DNA from: Candidatus Kaistia colombiensis
GTDB taxonomy: Bacteria; Pseudomonadota; Alphaproteobacteria; Rhizobiales; Kaistiaceae
Direction: 5' to 3'
Assembly (NCBI GenBank): GCA_029203105.1
Contig: CP119318.1
Location: 2,556,501 to 2,620,500 of the forward strand
Length of the DNA stretch: 64,000 bases
Shown one piece after another: positions 8,326-17,655 of the stretch. Under the pieces are notes generated by a model. That model was not told the DNA's origin. It saw only the letters and a program-made list of their open reading frames with translations, and ran no database searches. Numbering within the stretch: position 1 is the stretch's first letter; each line of letters begins with the position of its first letter. A program made the translations under genes and the position numbers.

Positions 8326-9792
8326 TCAGCTCGCTTCGGCCAGTCGGGTCAGCGGCTGAATCTTGCCCCGGTCTTCGAAATCGGCAAGCCGGGTCGGGTA
8401 GTCGCCGGTGAAGCAGGCGTCGCAGAACTGCGGCGCGACGTTGTCGCGCTGCGCTTCGCCGACGGCGCGATAGAGGCCGTCGATCGACAGGAAGGCCAGG
8501 CTGTCGGCCTTGATGTAGTCGGCGATTTCCTGAACCGACATATGCGAGGCGATCAGCTTCGACTTCTCCGGCGTGTTGACGCCATAGAAGCAGGAATCGG
8601 TGGTCGGCGGGCTGGCGATGCGCATATGCACCTCGGCCGCGCCGGCGTCGCGCACCATCTGCACGATCTTCATCGAGGTGGTGCCGCGCACGATCGAATC
8701 GTCGACCAGGACGACGCGCTTGCCGGCCAGCACGCCCGTATTGGCGTTGTGCTTGAGCTTGACGCCCATGTGGCGGATCGCGTCGGTCGGTTCGATGAAG
8801 GTGCGGCCGACATAGTGGTTGCGGATGATGCCGAGGTCGAACGGAAGACCGGCGGCCTCCGCATAGCCGATCGCCGCGGGGACGCCGGAATCCGGCACCG
8901 GGACGATGACGTCGGCGGCGACGCCGCTTTCGCGCGCCAGTTCGGCGCCGATGCGCTTGCGGACCTCATAGACGCCGCGGCCGTCGACCGAGGAATCCGG
9001 ACGGGCGAAATAAACGTATTCGAACATGCAGAAACGCGGACGCTGGCGTTCGAACGGGAAGAAGCTCTCGATGCCGTCGTCGGTGATGAGGACGACCTCG
9101 CCGGGCGCGACGTCGCGCACATAGCTGGCGCCGATGATGTCCAGCGCGCAGGTCTCGGAGGCGAGGATATGCGCGCCGTCGAGCTTGCCGAGCACGAGCG
9201 GGCGCACGCCGAGCGGATCGCGGCAGCCCATCATCTTCTTTTCGGAAAGCGCGACCAGCGAATAGGCGCCCTCGATGCGGCGGATCGCATCGATGAAGCG
9301 GTCGAGCAACTGGCCGTGGATCGAGGTGGCGATCAGGTGGATGATCGTCTCGGTGTCGGAGGTCGACTGGAACAGCGAACCGCGACGCTGCAAATCGCGC
9401 TTCAGCGTCATGGCGTTGGTCAAATTGCCGTTATGCGCGACGGCGAAGCCGCCGCCGGCGAATTCGGCGAACATCGGCTGCACGTTGCGCAGGCCGACGC
9501 CGCCGGTCGTGGCGTAGCGGTTGTGGCCGATGGCGCGCCGGCCGGGCAGCCGGTCGATCACCGCCTTGCGGGTGAAATTGTCGCCGACGAGGCCCATGTG
9601 GCGCTCGATCGAGAATTGCCGGCCGTCATGCGCGGCGATGCCGGCGGCTTCCTGGCCGCGATGCTGGAGCGCATGCAGACCGAGCGCGGTCAGCGCGGCC
9701 GCATCGTCGTGGCCGAACACGCCGAACACGCCACACTCCTCATGGAGGTGATCATCGTCAGCGGGAGCTGGCAGCATCGAAAAATCGTCCAT
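8326..9792 (-). CDS. purF: Amidophosphoribosyltransferase PurF
   Basis: 488 residues. First committed enzyme of de novo purine synthesis: converts PRPP and glutamine to phosphoribosylamine. An Ntn-type glutaminase domain begins after a propeptide of about 19 residues; the nucleophile Cys is in EECGVFGVFGHDD. ALQHRGQEAAGI and the phosphoribosyltransferase PRPP loop VVLVDDSIVRGTTS are intact. The C-terminal part contains FCDACFTGDYP, typical of the family. Start at ATG 9792 with AAAGGA 6 bases upstream. cvpA lies 66 bases upstream on the same strand, the classical cvpA-purF pair. Confidence 0.97.
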   Translation of the reverse strand: MDDFSMLPAPADDDHLHEECGVFGVFGHDDAAALTALGLHALQHRGQEAAGIAAHDGRQFSIERHMGLVGDNFTRKAVIDRLPGRRAIGHNRYATTGGVGLRNVQPMFAEFAGGGFAVAHNGNLTNAMTLKRDLQRRGSLFQSTSDTETIIHLIATSIHGQLLDRFIDAIRRIEGAYSLVALSEKKMMGCRDPLGVRPLVLGKLDGAHILASETCALDIIGASYVRDVAPGEVVLITDDGIESFFPFERQRPRFCMFEYVYFARPDSSVDGRGVYEVRKRIGAELARESGVAADVIVPVPDSGVPAAIGYAEAAGLPFDLGIIRNHYVGRTFIEPTDAIRHMGVKLKHNANTGVLAGKRVVLVDDSIVRGTTSMKIVQMVRDAGAAEVHMRIASPPTTDSCFYGVNTPEKSKLIASHMSVQEIADYIKADSLAFLSIDGLYRAVGEAQRDNVAPQFCDACFTGDYPTRLADFEDRGKIQPLTRLAEAS

Positions 9793-9858
9793 ATCCGGTC
9801 CTTTTGGCCTGACGGGTGATCGATGGAGCGATCGCGTCAGGGATTGGTGCTTCCCGGG

Positions 9859-10560
9859 TCAGTCCGGTGCCGGCGTCTGGTCCGGCTCTTCGGCCGGTGC
9901 GTCGCCGCTATTGTCGAACAGGTTGTCGAGACCCTTGCGTTCCTGCGTCCCGTAGCTGGTGCCGGGCTGCTGGGCATCCGGCTGTGCGGGCGCCGCGTCG
10001 GGCGCATCGTCGGCCGGTGCATCCGCCGGCGGCGTGGTGGTTTCCTCGCCCTTGCCGTGCAGCCGATCCTGGATCGTTTTTTCGATGTCTTCCGGCAGCG
10101 CGGCGACAAGCTTGTCCGCGAGTGACTTCAAGATAGGAGCGCTCTGCGCATTCGCAACCCATGCCGGCTGCCGGTCGGACAGGATCCAGGACAGGAAGGC
10201 GAAGGCGATGACGACCAGAAGCAAGCCGCGCGCCACGCCGAAGCAGAAGCCGAGGATCCGGTCGAGCAGCCCAACCCGGCTGTCGATGACGAAATCGGAG
10301 ATCTTCATCGCGATGTAGCTGGCGACGATGAGCGCGACGAAGAAGATGCCGGCGGCGGTCGCGATGATCGCCACGTTCTTGTTGGCGATGTAAGGCTCCA
10401 CGAAGGGGAGCAGCGACTTGTAGAAGAAGAAGGCGGCCGCGGCGGCAAGCGCCCAGGAGGCGACCGATAGCACTTCCCGGACGAAACCGCGCACCATCGC
10501 GAGCATCGCCGAAATCAGAATGACGACAAAGACCACACCGTCGAGAATCGTGACCGGCAT
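9859..10560 (-). CDS. cvpA: CvpA family inner membrane protein
   Basis: 233 residues. The first about 150 residues hold four hydrophobic segments (VVFVVILISAMLAMVRG; WALAAAAAFFFYKSLLPF; IIATAAGIFFVALIVASYIAM; GLLLVVIAFAFLSWIL) typical of the CvpA (colicin V production) family, whose role in envelope homeostasis is not settled. The C-terminal about 80 residues are Pro/Asp/Ala rich and probably disordered, an extension beyond the core domain. Located between radA and purF as in most alphaproteobacteria, likely co-transcribed. Confidence 0.92.
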   Translation of the reverse strand: MPVTILDGVVFVVILISAMLAMVRGFVREVLSVASWALAAAAAFFFYKSLLPFVEPYIANKNVAIIATAAGIFFVALIVASYIAMKISDFVIDSRVGLLDRILGFCFGVARGLLLVVIAFAFLSWILSDRQPAWVANAQSAPILKSLADKLVAALPEDIEKTIQDRLHGKGEETTTPPADAPADDAPDAAPAQPDAQQPGTSYGTQERKGLDNLFDNSGDAPAEEPDQTPAPD

Positions 10561-10616
10561 TCCTACGATGACCCCTTGCCTCGCGCCGCAGAAGGTTGCG
10601 GTTTAGCCCGTCGCTC

Positions 10617-12071
10617 TCACGAATCCAATGCCTCATCGGCCACACTCGACCGCCGTCGCGCCGCCGGATCCGGCACGGCCCGCTGCTGCGGCCGCGTCCC
10701 CGAGGCGGCGATCATGGCGACAAGACCGGCCAATTGATCGATCCCCTGCAGTCCGGAACCGAGATTGGCTTCCTTGTCGATCGACGCGACCGGCAGGACT
10801 GCCCGGGCAAAACCAAGCTTTTGCGCCTCTTTCAGGCGCTGCGAAGCGTGGACGACCGGCCTGACGGCTCCCGACAGACTGACTTCGCCGAAATAGACGC
10901 AATCAGCCGGCAGAGCAATACCGGAGAGCGAGGAGACCAGCGCCGAAGCGACCGCGAGATCCGCAGCCGGCTCGGTAATTTTCAGGCCGCCGGCCACCGC
11001 CAGATAGACATCGTTGGATCCGAGCTTCACGCCGCAATGCGATTCGAGCACGGCGATCACCATGGCGAGGCGGCCGGAGTCCCAGCCGACCACCGCGCGC
11101 CGCGGCGTGCCGAGCAGCGACGGGGCGACAAGCGCCTGGATTTCGACCAGAACGGGACGCGATCCCTCCATGCCGGCGAATACAGCCGCGCCCGGCGAGG
11201 CAGCGTTGCGTTCGCCCAGGAAAAGCTCGGACGGATTGGGCACCTCGCGCAATCCGCTGCCGGTCATCTCGAACACGCCGATCTCGTCGGTGGCGCCGAA
11301 GCGGTTCTTCACCGCCCGAAGAATGCGGAATTGCTTGCCGCCTTCGCCCTCGAAATAGAGCACGGCATCGACCATGTGCTCGACGACGCGCGGGCCGGCG
11401 ATCTGGCCGTCCTTGGTGACATGGCCGACCAGCACCAGCGTCGCGCCGGAATGCTTGGCATAGCGGATCATCGCCTGGGCGGAGGCGCGCACCTGCGTCA
11501 CTGTGCCCGGCGCCGATTCCGCCGTTTCCGTCCAGAGCGTCTGGATCGAGTCGAGGATGACGAGGGCAGGGACAGGGCCGGCCTGCAGCGTGGCGAGGAT
11601 GTCCTCGACGCTGGTTTCGGCCGCCAGCGCCACCGGCGTGTGGGCGACGCCCATGCGCTCGGCCCGCAGGCGGACCTGGGCGATCGCCTCCTCGCCGGAG
11701 ATGTAGACCACGCGCTCGCCCTTGGAGGCGAGTGCGGCGGAGGCCTGCAGCAAAAGGGTCGACTTGCCGATGCCGGGGTCGCCGCCGACCAGCAGTGCCG
11801 AGCCGCGGACAAAGCCGCCGCCGGTGACGCGGTCGAGCTCGGCAATGCCGGAAGGGATGCGCGGCGTCTCGTTGCTGCCGCCGGAGAGCGCCTGCAGCTC
11901 GACGATGCGGCCGCGCTTCGCCGGGCCCTTGGCCGGGCCGCCGCCGATGCCGCCCGAGGCGCTTTCCTCGACCATCGTGTTCCATTCGCCGCACGCTTCG
12001 CAGCGACCCTGCCAGCGCGGGCTGACGGCACCGCAGTTCTGGCAGATGTACTGAATCTTGGCGCGCGCCAT
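10617..12071 (-). CDS. radA: DNA repair protein RadA
   Basis: 484 residues. RecA-like ATPase that promotes branch migration and processing of recombination intermediates. Domains in order: C4 zinc finger (Cys10, 13, 24, 27, in YICQNCG and CEACGEW), RecA core with Walker A GGDPGIGKST at 96-105 and the RadA-specific KNRFG motif (AVKNRFGATDE), then a Lon-protease-like domain to the end (SLSGIALPADCVYFGEVSLSG split over two lines in the family, here intact). The ATG shares one base with the alr TGA stop, giving translational coupling. Confidence 0.97.
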   Translation of the reverse strand: MARAKIQYICQNCGAVSPRWQGRCEACGEWNTMVEESASGGIGGGPAKGPAKRGRIVELQALSGGSNETPRIPSGIAELDRVTGGGFVRGSALLVGGDPGIGKSTLLLQASAALASKGERVVYISGEEAIAQVRLRAERMGVAHTPVALAAETSVEDILATLQAGPVPALVILDSIQTLWTETAESAPGTVTQVRASAQAMIRYAKHSGATLVLVGHVTKDGQIAGPRVVEHMVDAVLYFEGEGGKQFRILRAVKNRFGATDEIGVFEMTGSGLREVPNPSELFLGERNAASPGAAVFAGMEGSRPVLVEIQALVAPSLLGTPRRAVVGWDSGRLAMVIAVLESHCGVKLGSNDVYLAVAGGLKITEPAADLAVASALVSSLSGIALPADCVYFGEVSLSGAVRPVVHASQRLKEAQKLGFARAVLPVASIDKEANLGSGLQGIDQLAGLVAMIAASGTRPQQRAVPDPAARRRSSVADEALDS

Positions 12072-13201
12072 CAGGCGTCTCCGAGGTAGTGCCGCGCATA
12101 GCGGGCGCCGAGGCTGGTCAGGAGTTCATAGCTGATGGTTCCGGCAGCCGCCGCCACTTCCGCGACGGGCATGCTGGGGCCGAACAGCTCGACCCAGTCG
12201 CCGCGCCGCGCTTCTGGAATGTCGGTGACGTCGATGGCCATCAGGTCCATCGAGATGCGCCCGACCAGCGGCGCGCGGCGGCCGCGCAGGCACACGCTGG
12301 CGCCGGCATGGCCGTCGGTGGCGCTGGCGCTGCGATGATACCCGTCGGCATAGCCGGTCGAGAGGATGGCGATGCGGCAGGGCCGGGCAAGCGTCTGCGC
12401 GGCGCCATAGCCGACAGTCTGGCCGGCCGGCACGTCGCGGATCTGGACGATGCGCGCTTCGGCGGTGACCACGGTCTCCAGCGGCGGCGCGCCTTCGATG
12501 TAGGGGCCGCCATAAATGCCGATGCCGGGACGGACCAGATCGAAATGATAGTCACGGCCGAGCGCGATTCCGGCGGTATTGGCGAGCGAGACGGGCAACC
12601 CCGGGAACAGGGCGCGGACTTCCCGCATCGTCGCCAGCTGGCGGGCGTTGAGCGGATGCGCCGGCGTGTCGCCGCAGGCGAGATGGCTCATCACCAGTGT
12701 CAGCCCGAGTCGGTCGACGAGGCCGGTATCGGCGGCGAGTTCCTGCGCCTCGGCAAAGGTGACGCCGAGACGGTTCATGCCGGTATCGACATGCAGTGCA
12801 GCGTGGCCGCTGCCGCCGGCGGCGCGATAGGCCGCCCATTCCTCCAGCTCGTCGATCGATCCGATCACCGGGCGGAGATTGCCGGCGGCGTGCGCGGCGG
12901 CGAGGCCGGTCGCCAGCCCGTTCAGAACGTAGATTGTTGCTTCCGGCGCCGCGGCGCGAACCCGAAGTCCTTCCTCCGGCAGCGCCACGAAGAAGGTGCG
13001 GCATCCGGCGCGGGAAAGGGCCCGTACGGCCGGTTCGGCACCGATACCATAGGCATCGCCCTTCACGGCGGCGGCGGCTTCCGCCGGGCTCGCCAGCGCG
13101 GCCAGCGTCTGCCAGTTGCGGGACAGCGCGCCGAGATCGATCGTCAGCCGGTTGCCGGCCATGACGGGCGCCTGGACGCGGGTGGGGTCCGAATGTTCCA
13201 T
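12071..13201 (-). CDS. alr: Alanine racemase
   Basis: 376 residues. PLP-dependent racemase that makes D-alanine for peptidoglycan. PLP-binding Lys47 lies in AAVKGDAYGIGA; the GYADGYHR and GRISMDLMAIDVTD stretches of the C-terminal beta domain are present. ATG at 13201 is taken; ATG 13162 (MAGNRLTIDLGAL) is closer to the conserved N-terminus and cannot be ruled out since neither has a good ribosome site. First gene of the alr-radA-cvpA-purF-SDR run; the D-alanine link to the cell-wall genes in the window is functional, not operonic. Confidence 0.95.
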   Translation of the reverse strand: MEHSDPTRVQAPVMAGNRLTIDLGALSRNWQTLAALASPAEAAAAVKGDAYGIGAEPAVRALSRAGCRTFFVALPEEGLRVRAAAPEATIYVLNGLATGLAAAHAAGNLRPVIGSIDELEEWAAYRAAGGSGHAALHVDTGMNRLGVTFAEAQELAADTGLVDRLGLTLVMSHLACGDTPAHPLNARQLATMREVRALFPGLPVSLANTAGIALGRDYHFDLVRPGIGIYGGPYIEGAPPLETVVTAEARIVQIRDVPAGQTVGYGAAQTLARPCRIAILSTGYADGYHRSASATDGHAGASVCLRGRRAPLVGRISMDLMAIDVTDIPEARRGDWVELFGPSMPVAEVAAAAGTISYELLTSLGARYARHYLGDA

Positions 13202-13364
13202 CAGGGGAGGGTACGCGATTCTTGGTCGCCAGCACGGCGAGCATGGAGCAGGAACTTGCTATAATCGGTCTCGGCGATTTTCGCGGCGATCTCAAGGCGG
13301 TTGGTCGCCGCAGCCGGGGCGTGGCGCTGGCGATTCCGCAAATGGCGGGAATGGGGAGGCCTTG

Positions 13365-13793
13365 TTGACCACAGACGGACCGGGACAGCGCAGGCTGGCC
13401 GCCCTGGCACTGGTCGTGCGCGACTATGATGAGGCGATTGCCTGGTATCGTGACCGGCTCGGCTTCGTGTGTATCGAGGACACTCCGCTGGGCGAGGGCA
13501 AGCGCTGGGTGTTGATGGCAGCCGGCGAAGCGGCCGAGACGCAGATCCTGCTGGCCCGGGCGCGCGGCGATGAGCAGCAGCAAGCGGTCGGCCACCAATC
13601 CGGCGGCCGCGTCTTCCTGTTCCTCCACAGCGATGATTTTGAACGCGACTTCGCGGCCTTGCGGGCGCGCGGCGTCTTGTTCCTCGAAGCACCGCGCCAC
13701 GAGCCCTACGGCATCGTCGCGGTGTTCGAGGATCTCTATGGCAACAAATGGGACCTGTTGCAGCCGGGGCCTTGCCGGCCTCGGGGCGCCTGA
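13365..13793 (+). CDS. VOC (glyoxalase-like) family protein
   Basis: 142 residues. Two beta-alpha-beta-beta-beta modules of the vicinal oxygen chelate fold: LAALALVVRDYDEAIAWYRD starts the first, RVFLFLHSDDFERDF the second, and ends with VAVFEDLYGNKWDLLQP. The start is a TTG at 13365, five bases after a strong GGGGAGG; earlier in-frame codons encode non-conserved sequence overlapping the alr 5' region. Metal ligand positions are not clear, so a reaction cannot be given. It lies on the opposite strand to its neighbours, divergent from alr and convergent with dnaB (9 bases between stops). Confidence 0.85.
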   Translation: MTTDGPGQRRLAALALVVRDYDEAIAWYRDRLGFVCIEDTPLGEGKRWVLMAAGEAAETQILLARARGDEQQQAVGHQSGGRVFLFLHSDDFERDFAALRARGVLFLEAPRHEPYGIVAVFEDLYGNKWDLLQPGPCRPRGA

Positions 13794-13802
13794 TCGGCTC
13801 GG

Positions 13803-15290
13803 CTATTCGTACGATTCCGGCAGGTGGTCGCGTTTGGCGAGGTTGGAGAAGCGGGTGATCTCGGCCTCGAACTGCAGCGGCACGGTGCCGGTGGGGCCGT
13901 GGCGCTGTTTGCCGATGATCACTTCGGCGACGCCGGCGACCTGCTCCATCTCGGCCTGCCACTTGAAGAACTCCTCGGTGCCTTCCTTCGGCATCTTGCC
14001 CTTCAGGTAGTACTCGTCGCGGTAGACGAACATCACCACGTCGGCGTCCTGCTCGATCGAGCCCGATTCACGCAGATCCGCGAGCTGCGGCCGCTTGTCT
14101 TCGCGGGATTCGACCTGACGCGAGAGCTGCGAGAGCGCGATCACCGGCACGGCGAGTTCCTTGGCGAGTGCCTTCAGGCCCGTGGTGATCTCGGTGATTT
14201 CCTGCACTCGGTTGGCCTGGCCCTTGCCGGAGCCCTGCAGCAGCTGGAGGTAGTCAATGATCAAAAGGTTGAGGCCGCGCTGGCGCTTCAGGCGGCGCGC
14301 GCGCGCGGTCAGCTGCGCGATCGAGAGACCACCGGACTGGTCGATGAAGAGCGGGATGCGCGCCATTTCGCGCGATGCCTCGACGACCTTGGCGAACTGG
14401 TTCTCGTCGAGCGAGCCACGGCGGATATGCGAGGACGAGACGCCGGATTGCTCGGCGACGATACGCGTCGCCAGCTGTTCGGCCGACATTTCCAGCGAGA
14501 AGAAGCCGACAATGCCGCCATTGACGGCCTTGGTCGAGCCGTCGGGCTGCAGCTCGCCGCGATAGGCCTTGGCGATGTTGAAGGCGATGTTGGTGACGAG
14601 CGAGGTCTTGCCCATGGCGGGGCGCCCGGCAAGCACGATCAGATCGGAATTCTGCAGGCCGCCCATCTGGCGGTCGAGATCGTCGAGCCCGGTCGAGATG
14701 CCGGAGAGATGGCCGTCGCGCTGATAGGCCTCGCTGGCCATGTCGATCGCGGCCTTGAGCGCGTCTTCGAACGACTGGAAGCCGCCGTCGTTGCGGCCGG
14801 TCTCGGCCAGCGCGAACAGGCGGCGCTCGGCGTCCTCGATCTGCGCCTTCGGCGGCATGTCGATCGGCGCGTCGAAGGCGATGTTGACGACGTCCTCGCC
14901 GATGCCGATCAGCGAACGGCGCAGCGCCAGATCGTAGATCGAGCGGCCATAGTCCTCGGCATTGATGATCGTCGTCGCCTCGGCGGCGAGGCGAGCCAGA
15001 TACTGCGCCGGATTGAGCTCGCCGATGGCGAGGTCGCCGGGCAGGAAGTTCTTCAGCGTGACCGGATTGGCGATCTTGTTCTGGCGGATGATCTGCGCGG
15101 TGATCTCGTAGATCTGCCTGTGCACCGGCTCGAAGAAGTGCGCCGGCTCGAGAAAATCGGAGACGCGGTAGAACGCCTCGTTGTTGACGAGGACGGCACC
15201 AAGAAGCGCCTGTTCGGCTTCGATGTTTTGCGGCGGCTGCCGATAGAATTCGGCAGGTTGCGGCGGCACGGCTCGCGCTGGAACGTTCAT
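13803..15290 (-). CDS. dnaB: Replicative DNA helicase DnaB
   Basis: 495 residues. Hexameric 5'-3' helicase of the replication fork. The N-terminal DnaB domain (residues about 20-120, beginning PPQNIEAEQALLGAVL) is followed by the RecA-like C-terminal domain with Walker A AGRPAMGKTS at 221-230, Walker B LLIIDYLQLL and the DnaB motif LSQLSRQVE plus DLRESGSIEQDADVV. Full length with no intein. Placed between rplI-cfa and alr, close to the usual rplI-dnaB-alr order, with cfa inserted between. Confidence 0.97.
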   Translation of the reverse strand: MNVPARAVPPQPAEFYRQPPQNIEAEQALLGAVLVNNEAFYRVSDFLEPAHFFEPVHRQIYEITAQIIRQNKIANPVTLKNFLPGDLAIGELNPAQYLARLAAEATTIINAEDYGRSIYDLALRRSLIGIGEDVVNIAFDAPIDMPPKAQIEDAERRLFALAETGRNDGGFQSFEDALKAAIDMASEAYQRDGHLSGISTGLDDLDRQMGGLQNSDLIVLAGRPAMGKTSLVTNIAFNIAKAYRGELQPDGSTKAVNGGIVGFFSLEMSAEQLATRIVAEQSGVSSSHIRRGSLDENQFAKVVEASREMARIPLFIDQSGGLSIAQLTARARRLKRQRGLNLLIIDYLQLLQGSGKGQANRVQEITEITTGLKALAKELAVPVIALSQLSRQVESREDKRPQLADLRESGSIEQDADVVMFVYRDEYYLKGKMPKEGTEEFFKWQAEMEQVAGVAEVIIGKQRHGPTGTVPLQFEAEITRFSNLAKRDHLPESYE

Positions 15291-15474
15291 GGTCGGTTTG
15301 GCTCTCAGATCCCTGAACCCCAGTTAAGGTCAGGAGCGGCCGTCTGGCCAATGCTCGCTGGGTTCGTGCCCGTTATCCATAGGTTTGCGCCAACGGCTTC
15401 GCACAAGCGGCACTTGCCGCTTGCGCGAAGCGTTTTGGTGACAGTTTCGTGAAGGGGGGCGATTCGGCTTGCCC

Positions 15475-15513
15475 GACCGGAGCGTTTCCTCGTTTCAGGG
15501 AAATGCTCCGGTC
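15475..15513. terminator. Strong hairpin downstream of cfa
   Basis: 15-bp stem with one G.T mismatch (15475-15489 GACCGGAGCGTTTCC with 15499-15513 GGAAATGCTCCGGTC), 9-base loop. It follows the minus-strand cfa stop by about 57 bases and precedes dnaB. No T tract on either side, so it may be an mRNA 3' stabiliser or a dispersed repeat rather than a classical terminator. The rest of the 279-base gap shows nothing I recognise. Confidence 0.5.
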
Positions 15514-15569
15514 GCATGTGCGGGCGCGTTTGCGCCGCGCGACGCGGGATCCGCCTCTTCCGAAAGGGG

Positions 15570-16832
15570 CTAGCCGCCGCCAGCGATCTTCAGCGACGGC
15601 CGCTGGCCGGCATGGTCGCGGAGCCGCAAGGCTTCCTCGGCCTGCCAGATATAGTCGCGCGTGAGCGGCAGGGCGTTCTGGTCGCGGACGATCTGGATCT
15701 GGAAGATCATCATGTCCTGGTAGCGGAATGCCGTTTCCGAGGCTGCGAGGTAGAACTCCCACATCCGGCAGAAGGCCTCGTCATAGAGCGCCACCGCCTC
15801 GGCGCGGCGGGCCAGGAAGCGCTCGCGCCAGGCCTTTAGCGTCTCGGCATAATGCAGCCTGAGGATCTCGACATCCGTGACCTTCAACCCGGCCTTCTCG
15901 ATCGCCGGGAAGACTTCCGACAGGGAGGGAATGTAGCCGCCCGGGAAAATATACTTCTGGATCCAGGAGTTGGTCTCGCCGGGCGAGTCGAAGCGACCGA
16001 TCGCATGCAGGACCATCACGCCGTCTTCGGTCAGGAGCTGGCGCGCCTTATCGAAATACTCGCGGAAATGGCCGACGCCGACATGCTCGAACATGCCGAC
16101 CGAAATGATCCGGTCGAACTGGGTCTTGAGCGCGCGGTAGTCCTGCAGCTTGAAGCTGGCGCGGTCGGCCAGGCTCATCGACGCGGCGCGGGCGTTCGAA
16201 ACCTTGTGCTGCTCCTCGGAGAGCGTCACGCCGGTCACGTCGACATCGGCATGGGTGGCGAGATAGAGGCCGAGACCACCCCAGCCGGAGCCGATATCCA
16301 GCACCTTCTGCCCCGGCGCCAGCGCCAGCTTGGCCGCCAGATGCCGTTTCTTGGCGATCTGCGCTTCCTCGAGGCCGGTGTCCGGCGTCTCGAAATAGGC
16401 GCAGGAATATTGCTGGTCGCTGTCGAGGAACAGCGAATAGAGCCGTCCGTCGAGATCGTAGTGGTGGGCGACGTTCTGGCGCGAGCGGAACGGCGTGTTC
16501 CACTGCCGGAAGCGCCGGGTCCAGACGCGCAGCTTGTAGACGGCGCGCATCCACCAGGATCGGCCGCCGCCCCCGACATTTTGCAGCACCACCTCGAGAA
16601 AGTTGTAGATCGAGCCCTGCTCGACGACGAAGCTGCCATCCATGAAGGTTTCGCCGAGCTTCAGCTCGGGGTTCATGATGACTGCCCGTTCGGCAGCCGC
16701 TGTGGTGAAGCGGACGCGGACTGGAACGCCGCTGCCATCGCCGAAGCGATGACGCCTCCCCTTGGCGTCGATGATTTCAAGCGATCCGCGTTTGAGGACG
16801 CTTGACAGATAGTTGATGAGCAACCGGTTCAT
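15570..16832 (-). CDS. cfa: Cyclopropane-fatty-acyl-phospholipid synthase
   Basis: 420 residues. S-adenosylmethionine-dependent enzyme that adds a methylene bridge to cis-unsaturated acyl chains of membrane phospholipids. An N-terminal lipid-binding-like domain (residues 1-110) is followed by NVAHHYDLDGRLYSLFLD, the SAM-binding glycine loop VLDIGSGWGGLGLYL (177-191), VTGVTLSEEQ, and SVGMFEHVGVGHF with the conserved Glu. QQYSCAYFE (active-site Cys motif) is present. The C-terminus keeps FPGGYIPSLSE and WREN-like WRERF. Sits between rplI and dnaB, as an extra gene in an otherwise conserved order. Confidence 0.95.
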   Translation of the reverse strand: MNRLLINYLSSVLKRGSLEIIDAKGRRHRFGDGSGVPVRVRFTTAAAERAVIMNPELKLGETFMDGSFVVEQGSIYNFLEVVLQNVGGGGRSWWMRAVYKLRVWTRRFRQWNTPFRSRQNVAHHYDLDGRLYSLFLDSDQQYSCAYFETPDTGLEEAQIAKKRHLAAKLALAPGQKVLDIGSGWGGLGLYLATHADVDVTGVTLSEEQHKVSNARAASMSLADRASFKLQDYRALKTQFDRIISVGMFEHVGVGHFREYFDKARQLLTEDGVMVLHAIGRFDSPGETNSWIQKYIFPGGYIPSLSEVFPAIEKAGLKVTDVEILRLHYAETLKAWRERFLARRAEAVALYDEAFCRMWEFYLAASETAFRYQDMMIFQIQIVRDQNALPLTRDYIWQAEEALRLRDHAGQRPSLKIAGGG

Positions 16833-16985
16833 CGTGATCCGCTGCCCCCTCCCTGAATGTCTTGGTTTACCAAGGCAGGTTACGACAAGGCGGTCGGTGA
16901 CGTCCGGCCGTCACAGGGATGGTAGCCCCGATTTTGCCGCAATTTCAAGCGGGTACGCGCTAAGCCGATTTCGTAGCGTCCGAAA

Positions 16986-17018
16986 AGGAAAAAGGGCGCT
17001 GCGAAAACCGCAGCGCCC
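16986..17018 (-). terminator. Rho-independent terminator of the rpsF-rpsR-DUF2232-rplI operon
   Basis: Perfect 10-bp stem (16994-17003 and 17009-17018, GGGCGCTGCG and complement), 5-base loop. On the minus strand it is followed by TTTTTCCTTTTC. Lies 40 bases after the rplI stop. The best terminator in the left half. Confidence 0.88.
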
Positions 17019-17057
17019 TCCCAGAAAATAAGGCTCCCTTCGTGTGAAGGGGCTGGA

Positions 17058-17618
17058 TCAGATCTCTTCTTCGTCGACGCCGGCGAAGCCTTCGCCTTCC
17101 GGAAGCGGCTCGAGCTCGAAGTCGTCCTGCACGGCCGAGAGGTCTTCACCCTTCGACTGGCGGGCTGCTTCGTCGACGCTGCGGGCGACGTTGATCGAGA
17201 CGGTCGCTTCGACTTCCGGATGAAGCGCGATCGCGACATCGTGCAGGCCGATGGTCTTGATCGGAACTTCGAGCACGACCTGGCTGCGGCCGACCGAGAA
17301 GCCGGCCTCGGTGACGAGGTCTGCAACGTCGCGGCTCGAAACCGAACCGTAGAGCTGGCCGGTCTCGCCCGCCTGGCGGACGACGATGAAGGACTGGCCG
17401 TTGAGCGCCTCGGCAACCTTCTCGGCGTCGGTCTTGCGCTCGAGGTTGCGGGCCTCGAGGTGGACCTTCTCGGCCTCGAAGCGCTTCTTGTTCGCTTCAT
17501 TGGCGCGCAGCGCCTTGCCCTGCGGCAGCAGGAAGTTGCGGGCATAGCCGTCCTTGACGTGCACGATCTCGCCCATCTGGCCGAGCTTTGCGACGCGCTC
17601 CAGCAGAATAACGTCCAT
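17058..17618 (-). CDS. rplI: 50S ribosomal protein L9
   Basis: 186 residues. bL9 with two RNA-binding domains joined by a long helix. N-terminal signature [19 protein letters not shown] and [16 protein letters not shown]-terminal domain with [19 protein letters not shown] and [15 protein letters not shown]. About 37 residues longer than the 149-residue E. coli protein, due to an acidic C-terminal tail ([20 protein letters not shown]), a known alphaproteobacterial trait. AAGGAG precedes the ATG by 8 bases. Last gene of the ribosomal protein operon. Confidence 0.97.
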   Translation of the reverse strand: MDVILLERVAKLGQMGEIVHVKDGYARNFLLPQGKALRANEANKKRFEAEKVHLEARNLERKTDAEKVAEALNGQSFIVVRQAGETGQLYGSVSSRDVADLVTEAGFSVGRSQVVLEVPIKTIGLHDVAIALHPEVEATVSINVARSVDEAARQSKGEDLSAVQDDFELEPLPEGEGFAGVDEEEI

Positions 17619-17655
17619 GAGTGTGACTCCTTCGTTCTTTAATTAAATCAGTTAC